DNA from: DFXE01 sp032054765
Lineage (GTDB): Bacteria > Bacteroidota > Bacteroidia > Bacteroidales > Tannerellaceae
Direction of reading: 5' to 3'
NCBI GenBank assembly: GCA_032054765.1
Contig: DAMBSC010000006.1
Span: forward strand, 62,001-126,000
DNA: 64,000 bases
Shown here piece by piece: positions 54,519 through 60,543 of this stretch. How positions within the stretch are numbered: the stretch's first letter is position 1; each line of letters begins with the position of its first letter. The translations under genes and the position numbers were made by a program. The notes under the pieces are model-generated. The model was given only the letters and a program-made list of their open reading frames with translations, searched no databases and was not told the DNA's origin.

Positions 54519-54593
54519 TCACATACAAATTCCTGCCTTTATTCTGCTAAAATAAAAGTAAAAATAAAAGTATGTAAAGCTAAATTTATTCAT
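54519..54593 (-). CDS. Phe/Tyr-rich leader peptide of the pheA operon
   Basis: A 24-codon reading frame from ATG (54593) to TGA (54519). Residues 4-15 read FSFTYFYFYFYF: six Phe and four Tyr in twelve codons. The peptide ends SRIKAGICM. The start lies 13 bases after the expected transcription start, next to a purine-rich AAAGAGAGAAA. Codons 19-22 contain GGCAGGA (54531-54537), which is complementary to TCCTGCC in the terminator's 5' arm. A ribosome held at Phe/Tyr codons would leave that segment free and stop the terminator forming. A ribosome that reaches the stop codon would cover it. No homology is needed for this reading; it rests on the sequence. Confidence 0.88.
   Translation of the reverse strand: MNKFSFTYFYFYFYFSRIKAGICM
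54527..54537 (-). promoter_or_regulatory. antiterminator segment of the pheA attenuator
   Basis: GGCAGGA followed by ATTT on the minus strand can pair with AAAGTCCTGCC (54469-54479): seven pairs, one mismatch, then three A-U pairs. This competes with the terminator at 54449-54480, which needs the same 5' arm. Confidence 0.75.
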
Positions 54594-54612
54594 TTTCTCT
54601 CTTTATGTGCGA

Positions 54613-54620
54613 CAAAAGTA
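54613..54620 (-). promoter_or_regulatory. -7 box of the pheA operon
   Basis: The minus strand reads TACTTTTG, matching TAnnTTTG. Transcription would start near 54606, giving a leader of about 184 bases that includes the leader peptide and attenuator. Confidence 0.65.
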
Positions 54621-54706
54621 ATATATTAATAAATATGTTGTATCATTTAAGGCCTTTTTTTTACAAGTGAAAGATAAAATTCAAAACACATTGTATTGAG
54701 ATATAC

Positions 54707-55633
54707 TTATACAACACGCTGAAAAGCCTGAAGTGTACGCATTTCTTTGGGTACAGATTCTTTAATATTTTCCATCAACATTTCAGCAATTGTATGACGA
54801 ATAAAATCTTTTCTTGTAACAAATACGATTTCCCTTGTTGGTTTTGGTATGGCAAATGGACGGACAAGTTTCCTTTGTTCTTCACTTAATTGGTAAGTGG
54901 CTAATTCAGGAATAAAGGTAATTCCATTACCACTTTCAACCATACGCATAAAGGTTTCCAGGCTTCCCAGACGATATGCACCTTGTCTAAGTTTTACCTC
55001 TTCCATCTGACAAAAGCGCATCAACTGGTCACGAAAACAATGTCCTTCATCTAATAACCATAGCCTCTCCCCATCAACATCTGCCGAACGGATCATATCA
55101 TTTTTATAAATTGCCTCATTGGGTGAAACATATCCAAAGAATTGTTCATAGAACAATACATCCCCTTTTAAATCTGTCTCAATCGGACGGGATGCAATAA
55201 TTGCAGCATCAATATCACCACTTAATAACGCAGCAAGAGTTGGAGTCGTTTTCATTTCCAGTATATGAATATCGAGATCTTTATGTTTCTCCGTCATTTG
55301 CAGAAAGAAACGAGGAACTAAATAAGGAGCGATGGTAGGTAATACCGCTAACTTAAACACCCCTTTGATGGATTGCTCTTCTTCATTGACAATATCTTTG
55401 ATCAAAGAAGCCTGGTATAATACTTTTCTTGCCTGCTCTATTACCTTCTTACCCGATGGTGTAGGTTTAACAGGCTGAACATTCCGATCAAAAAGTTTCA
55501 TCCCCAGTTCTTCTTCCAGTTTCTGGATCATCATACTCAGGGTAGGTTGTGTTACACGGCAATGTTCTGCTGCTTTGGCAAAATGACGATGTGTATCAAC
55601 GGCTAAGACATATTCTAATTGTTGTATTGTCAT
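54707..55633 (-). CDS. oxyR: Peroxide-sensing LysR-type regulator OxyR
   Basis: A 308-residue LysR regulator. N-terminal winged helix (LEYVLAVDTHRHFAKAAEH; VTQPTLSMMIQKLEEELG) and C-terminal sensor domain. The redox pair stands at C199 and C208 (GHCFRDQLMRFC), the same numbers as in E. coli OxyR, so peroxide sensing through a disulfide is well supported. It would activate catalase, Dps and peroxiredoxin genes, none of which are in this window. It fits an aerotolerant anaerobe together with the Bat operon. Confidence 0.95.
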   Translation of the reverse strand: MTIQQLEYVLAVDTHRHFAKAAEHCRVTQPTLSMMIQKLEEELGMKLFDRNVQPVKPTPSGKKVIEQARKVLYQASLIKDIVNEEEQSIKGVFKLAVLPTIAPYLVPRFFLQMTEKHKDLDIHILEMKTTPTLAALLSGDIDAAIIASRPIETDLKGDVLFYEQFFGYVSPNEAIYKNDMIRSADVDGERLWLLDEGHCFRDQLMRFCQMEEVKLRQGAYRLGSLETFMRMVESGNGITFIPELATYQLSEEQRKLVRPFAIPKPTREIVFVTRKDFIRHTIAEMLMENIKESVPKEMRTLQAFQRVV

Positions 55634-55678
55634 GATATCAAAATTTATTTATAAATGGTTTTTTAATATGAGATGAGA

Positions 55679-55686
55679 CAAATATA
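55679..55686 (-). promoter_or_regulatory. -7 box of oxyR
   Basis: The minus strand reads TATATTTG, 46 bases before the oxyR ATG, close to the divergent tRNA-Pro promoter. Confidence 0.55.
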
Positions 55687-55705
55687 CAAAAAAAGCTGAA
55701 AATAT

Positions 55706-55735
55706 TTTGAAATAAAAAATAAAACCCTACCTTTG
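55706..55735 (+). promoter_or_regulatory. tRNA-Pro promoter
   Basis: TTTG, 18 bases, then TACCTTTG, a near-perfect Bacteroidota promoter. It continues GCACCG like the tRNA-His promoter. Confidence 0.8.
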
Positions 55736-55756
55736 CACCGCAATCAAAAATTGCAT

Positions 55757-55831
55757 CGGGGTGTAGCGCAGTCCGGTTAGCGCACCTGCTTTGGGAGCAG
55801 GGGGTCCCAGGTTCGAATCCTGGTACCCCGA
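55757..55831 (+). tRNA. tRNA-Pro (TGG)
   Basis: A complete cloverleaf: acceptor CGGGGTG/TACCCCG (one G-U), D stem GCGC/GCGC, anticodon stem CCTGC/GCAGG with loop TTTGGGA (anticodon TGG), T stem CCAGG/CCTGG with TTCGAAT loop, discriminator A. CCA is not encoded. Confidence 0.96.
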
Positions 55832-55853
55832 CAAATAAAAAAAGTTGATTATT

Positions 55854-55887
55854 AAGCGATCACTTCAAAAAGTGGTCGCTTTTTTTG
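55854..55887 (+). terminator. tRNA-Pro terminator
   Basis: AAGCGATCACTT and AAGTGGTCGCTT pair over 12 bases (one G-U) around CAAA, followed by a run of T. It lies 23 bases after the tRNA. Confidence 0.92.
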
Positions 55888-55992
55888 TGTTTTTACTTCT
55901 TTATTAACACATGAAAAGCATACTATTCAAACGACGGTTCTATACGGTTTTTAGAGATAAAATATTTAGAAATAGTATCACTAATAAGATCA

Positions 55993-56712
55993 CTATTCTA
56001 AAGTGAATTCTGCAACTAAATTATATTTTTCAACATTATTAATAACAGTCTTATAGAGCCTATATAAACCTGGTGAATACTTATGCGTTTGGGGCTGTAT
56101 GTTGATTATAAAATCATGTGATTCATTAGGCATTATCCCATAGCCAATAGCTATGAAAAAGTAATTTAAGCTTACAGGTTTCCAGCCCTCATTATCAAAA
56201 AATTCGATAAAAAATAACTCGCCTGTTGTTCCTTCATCATTCGTATTATTTTTGATAGTGGCATTAATTGAAGTTACAGGTAACTTGTATGAGTTAGGAG
56301 ATACAATTAGTTCAAATCCACAAGATATACACTCTTTTCCGTCTGGTTTTAAAGGTATAATTTCTTCAAATCTTATTGCTGGAGAATTCATGATCTGTTT
56401 TTTGAATTCTGAAACTTTTTCATCACTTCCATCAAATAATTCCACTAAGATATAACCATCTCTTACTCCAAATACTTGAATATTATTGAAAATTGATGGA
56501 TGCAAATTAACGGTTTTGTTCAGGCTATCCATTATCAAGTTAAGTTCCGTTTGCGAATATAAACGAGGTTGTATCTCATCCTTGACAGAGTCTTGAAGTA
56601 GTATAATAGTATCCTGTGCTGTTGCCTGTTCTATATTATTCCCTGTATTACGTTTACAACCACTACTAAAAAATAGCACAAAACAGATATATCCCAATAA
56701 TCCAAATCTCAT
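55993..56712 (-). CDS. Lipoprotein with Ig-like domain, unknown role
   Basis: A 239-residue lipoprotein (lipobox FSSGC, about C19). After a polar linker there is a small mixed domain (about 50-115) and an Ig-like C-terminal domain (about 125-239) with SPNSYKLPVTSINATIKNNT and YSPGLYRLYKTV. This is the pattern of the bacterial Ig-like domain common in Bacteroidales lipoproteins. One CxxC (CISC) lies near residue 124. I do not recognise a specific function. It is monocistronic, with its own promoter box. Confidence 0.75.
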   Translation of the reverse strand: MRFGLLGYICFVLFFSSGCKRNTGNNIEQATAQDTIILLQDSVKDEIQPRLYSQTELNLIMDSLNKTVNLHPSIFNNIQVFGVRDGYILVELFDGSDEKVSEFKKQIMNSPAIRFEEIIPLKPDGKECISCGFELIVSPNSYKLPVTSINATIKNNTNDEGTTGELFFIEFFDNEGWKPVSLNYFFIAIGYGIMPNESHDFIINIQPQTHKYSPGLYRLYKTVINNVEKYNLVAEFTLE

Positions 56713-56752
56713 ATCATATTATTAGTATAGTTGTTAATCTTTTGATTAATTA

Positions 56753-56760
56753 CAAAAATA
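56753..56760 (-). promoter_or_regulatory. -7 box of the Ig-like lipoprotein
   Basis: The minus strand reads TATTTTTG, 41 bases before the ATG at 56712. Confidence 0.5.
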
Positions 56761-56808
56761 GCTTATTTTTAGAAATGAATTACTATTTGACTATTCCATT
56801 TAGTATTT

Positions 56809-57915
56809 TTACGGTTTTACTCCTACTTTGTATATAGTCAATTGCTTGTATGTTTCGCCGGGTCGCAATTGTGTAGAGGGAAACTGCGGTTTATTAGGTG
56901 AATCAGGATAATGTTGTGTTTCGAAGCAGGCTCCCATAAAAGGGCTATAAGGGACGCCATGTTGAGTTTTGCGTTTGAAGTTCAGGTTGTGAGCGGTGTA
57001 AAAACATAGCCCTGGCTGAGTCGTAAAAGTTTGCAACAAACGGCCGCTTTTCGGCTCATACATCTCAGCAGCCAGTACAATATTGCCGGATGATCCTTTA
57101 ATACAAAAGTTATTATCGTAACCTTGCGGCAGATCGGTTATGCGATCGTTGAGAACAGTCCATTGACGTAAATCGTAAGGTGTATTTTCCACTGGAGTGA
57201 TTTCTCCTGTAGGAATAAGTTCATTGTCGGTCGGTGTATAGGCATCAGCATCGATCCTGACCTGATGGCTAAGCACATTCTCTTTACACCCCGTCAGATT
57301 GAAATAACTGTGGTTAGAAAGATTTACTACAGTCGGCTTATCTGTTGTGGCTGTGTAGTGAATTTGCAATTCATTATTATTGCTGAGTACATAATCCACT
57401 TTTACCGTCAGGTTACCAGGAAAACCTTCTTCCATGTCTGCAGACAGGTAAGCAAGGGATAACGTAGCCGATTGGTTATCACTTGAGGTTGTCGCGTCCC
57501 ATACCTTACTGCTAAAACTATTTCTACCTCCGTGAATATTATGCTTACCAAGAAAGTTAGTAGCCAACATATATTCCGTGTCATCAAGGGTAAACTTTGC
57601 CCCCCCGATACGATTAATATAACGTCCTACGATACAACCGAAAGCCGGATGACCGGCCAGGTAATCGTCTAAACTTTCCAGTCCTAACACGATATTATCC
57701 ATGTTTCCATTTTTGTCAGGTGTATAGAATTCCACCACAATACCTCCGTAGTTGGTTATTTGGGCTGTCACTCCATTGGAGTTGGTCAGCGTAAAAAGAT
57801 ATACGGGTTTCGAATTGATTGCCCCCCACTCCACGACACTGATTGTTGGTTTATTAGTCGACGCAGAAACCACCATAGCAAAGATACTTAACAAAATAAT
57901 TAGATAGACTTTCAT
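56809..57915 (-). CDS. galM: Secreted aldose 1-epimerase
   Basis: A 368-residue galactose mutarotase with a signal peptide (about residues 1-20, ending VVSA-S), so it acts in the periplasm or outside. Family motifs: NYGGIVVEFYTPDKNG, GRYINRIGG, the catalytic His in NLSNHSYFNLTG and the catalytic Glu region GACFETQHYPDSPN. It converts alpha and beta anomers of hexoses. It lies 11 bases after the GH92 gene, whose mannose product could be its substrate (inference). Confidence 0.93.
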   Translation of the reverse strand: MKVYLIILLSIFAMVVSASTNKPTISVVEWGAINSKPVYLFTLTNSNGVTAQITNYGGIVVEFYTPDKNGNMDNIVLGLESLDDYLAGHPAFGCIVGRYINRIGGAKFTLDDTEYMLATNFLGKHNIHGGRNSFSSKVWDATTSSDNQSATLSLAYLSADMEEGFPGNLTVKVDYVLSNNNELQIHYTATTDKPTVVNLSNHSYFNLTGCKENVLSHQVRIDADAYTPTDNELIPTGEITPVENTPYDLRQWTVLNDRITDLPQGYDNNFCIKGSSGNIVLAAEMYEPKSGRLLQTFTTQPGLCFYTAHNLNFKRKTQHGVPYSPFMGACFETQHYPDSPNKPQFPSTQLRPGETYKQLTIYKVGVKP

Positions 57916-57926
57916 TGTAATGTGAA

Positions 57927-60167
57927 TTATTCCGTTGTGATCACCAGTTCTTTTCCTTTCATCAAATCCTCATGCGAGATAAAATAGCCGTTTACTATCT
58001 GGCCATCATAAGTTATATTGCTTATCTTTCTACCTTTATTTGGTTTACTAATAGTAAATGCCGTATCAGCCATTTTAAACTCAACGTGATCGAAAATAGG
58101 AACCGTAATTAAATATTCAGGATCAGCTGGCGAAAAGCTATACAATCCGATAGCATTCAATACATGCCATGCCGATAGTCCTCCTTCATCATCCATACCA
58201 GCGTAAGCCAAACCTTCCTTACCCATATCATAATACTTACTCATCAGAATATCCAGTTTTTCTTGTGTCTTTTCGGGTTTACCGATAAAATAGTAATAAT
58301 AGGATATCCCTTGGGCGGGTTGGTTTCCTGCACAATACTGTCCGAACCATCCGGTCAGGTTATCAGCTTCGTAACCGCCGAAAGGAATGGTAAACAGTGA
58401 ATCAAGTTTTTGTTCGAAAGCCTGCTTGCTCGGGTATAGGTCTATAAGCCCATGAGGATCCTGCGGAGCGAAGAAAGTAGCTTGCCATCCGCTGGTTTCG
58501 CGATACATATAAACGTAATACGGATAAGTGGGGTCGTAAGGTGTTACCCATTCACCGTTATCCCAACGTCCACGTAAAAAACCGGTCGATGGGTCAAACA
58601 AATTCTTATAATTGCGCGAACGTTGCATCAGAAGATTATAATTATCCATATCGCCCATCTCTTTGGCCAGAAGCGCTACGGCATAATCGCTGTAGGCATA
58701 TTCTATGGTTTTACTCACTGCAGCTTTCGCTTCGTCCTCTTCGGTCTTTACTGTTGGGTTCGGAACGCGATTTTCAGCAATCCAACCTCTTTGTATGTAT
58801 TCGTCGAGATATCGTCTTCCGCCTCTTACTCCTTTTTCCGGTGGAACGGTAGCATTGTTTAATGCAAAACGATATGCGCTATCCACCTCAAAATCACGAA
58901 TACCGCGGAGATAACTACCTGTAATGAATGATGTGGAGAAGTCACCGTGAAAACCGCTACGTAAGTAACCTGAGGATTTTGCCCTTTCAATATCGGAACG
59001 GATTACATTGTTGGTCAGTTCCGGTTCCACCATTTCCATGACCACCATCTTACATGACCATGTGTCCCAGTAGTTATTACTGGTATAATAATCAAAACCT
59101 TTATTTACTATATTACCGCGTGGATCAGTATACTCGCCATCAACATCGCTACGAATTGCCGGATATTGTAAAACCCTGTACAAACAGGTATAAAATGTTC
59201 GTTTCTGCTTTTCGGTTCCACCTGTTACCCGGATTTTAGACAATATGGTCTCCCATGTTTCATTTGCTTCATTTTCTACCTGAGCGAAACTTTTGTTCAG
59301 CATTTCGGCTTCCAGGTTTTTCTTTGCTTTATTTATACTGACAAATGAGAATCCGATTTTCAATTCCACGGGGTCGGTACCGTCGGCAAAATTAAAAATA
59401 GTAAGTGTTTCCTTATTATTCTTTACTGAATCAATGCCAATAATATTATTAGTTGACACGGCATAAAAATAGATATCATTCTGAGAACCGCTAAACGTCT
59501 TTTCATCTACCTGGTTGAAAGTCCATCTTGCTGTTCCCGCACGCATACTATTCGTTCTGGAAAGATTGAGCAACAATTTTTTATCATCTCCGTTGCGATA
59601 CGTGAATTTATGATATGCACAACGTCTCGTGGTGGTCATTTCTGCATTTACACCATAACGTTCCAGGAAAACCTGATAATAGCCGGCCTTTGCCGATTCA
59701 TTTTCGTGGCTATAGCCCGACGCATAATTATCAGCAGTTATTTGTCCTGTAAAAGGGAGAATAGGTACATGTCCCAAACCCCATTGTCCGTGGCTGGTAT
59801 GGAAGAAAGCGTATATAGTAGTATCCTCGTACTGATAACCTGAACCGGATCCCCATGTAGTAACAGGTGTCGCTTGTACCATAGCATGAGGCAATGCCGC
59901 ACCCGGGTAAGTTTCACCACCCCATGCACGGGCAAAACCTTGTGCCGGCTTACGACCTTGCTCAGTGAGCACTGTACGAAATTCGGGATGAGGGCTGGGC
60001 TTATAACCTAGATCAATGCTATCCCAAAGTGTAGTCGTTCCATAGAAGGGATTAACGTAACCAGTAAGCGTTTGGGTTTGATTTTGGTTTTGGTTTTTTG
60101 ATGTAGGATTACAACTCATAAATAACGCTAAAAGTATGGTCGCTACTACAAATAATCTTTTGTCCAT
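57927..60167 (-). CDS. GH92 alpha-mannosidase, lipoprotein
   Basis: A 746-residue glycoside hydrolase family 92 enzyme, probably a calcium-dependent exo-alpha-mannosidase acting on N-glycan or yeast mannan. ATG at 60167 starts a lipoprotein signal (MDKRLFVVATILLALFMSC). Family segments: VNPFYGTTTLWD, TYPGAALPHAMVQ, GFHGDFSTSF, GWFGQYCAGNQPAQ and GMDDEGGLSAWHVLNAIG, whose acidic residues are expected in catalysis (usually GNDD). It forms a two-gene unit with galM. The linkage specificity cannot be read from the sequence. Confidence 0.93.
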   Translation of the reverse strand: MDKRLFVVATILLALFMSCNPTSKNQNQNQTQTLTGYVNPFYGTTTLWDSIDLGYKPSPHPEFRTVLTEQGRKPAQGFARAWGGETYPGAALPHAMVQATPVTTWGSGSGYQYEDTTIYAFFHTSHGQWGLGHVPILPFTGQITADNYASGYSHENESAKAGYYQVFLERYGVNAEMTTTRRCAYHKFTYRNGDDKKLLLNLSRTNSMRAGTARWTFNQVDEKTFSGSQNDIYFYAVSTNNIIGIDSVKNNKETLTIFNFADGTDPVELKIGFSFVSINKAKKNLEAEMLNKSFAQVENEANETWETILSKIRVTGGTEKQKRTFYTCLYRVLQYPAIRSDVDGEYTDPRGNIVNKGFDYYTSNNYWDTWSCKMVVMEMVEPELTNNVIRSDIERAKSSGYLRSGFHGDFSTSFITGSYLRGIRDFEVDSAYRFALNNATVPPEKGVRGGRRYLDEYIQRGWIAENRVPNPTVKTEEDEAKAAVSKTIEYAYSDYAVALLAKEMGDMDNYNLLMQRSRNYKNLFDPSTGFLRGRWDNGEWVTPYDPTYPYYVYMYRETSGWQATFFAPQDPHGLIDLYPSKQAFEQKLDSLFTIPFGGYEADNLTGWFGQYCAGNQPAQGISYYYYFIGKPEKTQEKLDILMSKYYDMGKEGLAYAGMDDEGGLSAWHVLNAIGLYSFSPADPEYLITVPIFDHVEFKMADTAFTISKPNKGRKISNITYDGQIVNGYFISHEDLMKGKELVITTE

Positions 60168-60212
60168 ATAGATAATTGTCTTTGATGTTTCAATTCCTTT
60201 GATTAGGTAAGG

Positions 60213-60220
60213 CAAATATA
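60213..60220 (-). promoter_or_regulatory. -7 box of the GH92-galM operon
   Basis: The minus strand reads TATATTTG, 46 bases before the ATG at 60167. It rules out a start at 60215, which would overlap the box. Confidence 0.6.
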
Positions 60221-60266
60221 GGACTTTTATTGGGGTTTTAAAGTAAAGCAGGCATCTCCTTTTTTG

Positions 60267-60354
60267 TTCACGATAATTATCGTGAATATTTTTGATAATT
60301 ATCGCAAATATTCACGACATATGTCAAAAACATTTTTGACATATGTCGTGAACA
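60267..60354. repeat. 88-bp array of four 22-bp palindromic units (eight 11-bp words)
   Basis: Eight 11-bp words: TTCACGATAAT, TATCGTGAATA, TTTTTGATAAT, TATCGCAAATA, TTCACGACATA, TGTCAAAAACA, TTTTTGACATA, TGTCGTGAACA. Word pairs form palindromes with cores GATAATTATC (60272, 60294) and GACATATGTC (60316, 60338), exactly 22 bp apart. Units 3 and 4 together are a perfect 20-bp inverted repeat around CA. It lies in the divergent 376-base GH92-PPDK gap, upstream of both promoters; the rest of the gap shows nothing else. Confidence 0.92.
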
Positions 60355-60481
60355 AAAAATATAAAGAACAAATCATACTAAACACTGTCACTTATTTTAG
60401 TAATATCAATATATTAAGGATAAAAAATTACGGAATAGAAAAGATAGTTAAGTAATTAGATTCTATTTCCATAAATTCTCT

Positions 60482-60489
60482 TATATTTG
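60482..60489 (+). promoter_or_regulatory. -7 box of the PPDK gene
   Basis: TATATTTG lies 54 bases before the ATG at 60544 and overlaps the alternative TTG start at 60487, which is thereby excluded. Confidence 0.6.
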
Positions 60490-60543
60490 TGCACTTTTGC
60501 TATGTCGAGATTACAAAACACAAACTATATAATTCGAATTATT

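Noticed and set aside
16351..60354. CRISPR array as an explanation for the 22-bp arrays
   Set aside because: There are no constant repeats with unique spacers, the period is too short, and no cas genes are present.
60267..60354. Invertible promoter (phase-variable switch) in the GH92-PPDK gap
   Set aside because: The repeats are tandem palindromes, not a pair flanking a promoter; no recombinase gene is in the window.
60487..60543. Extended PPDK start at the TTG at 60487
   Set aside because: It overlaps the -7 box, and the extra residues are not part of PPDK; ATG 60544 fits the family.
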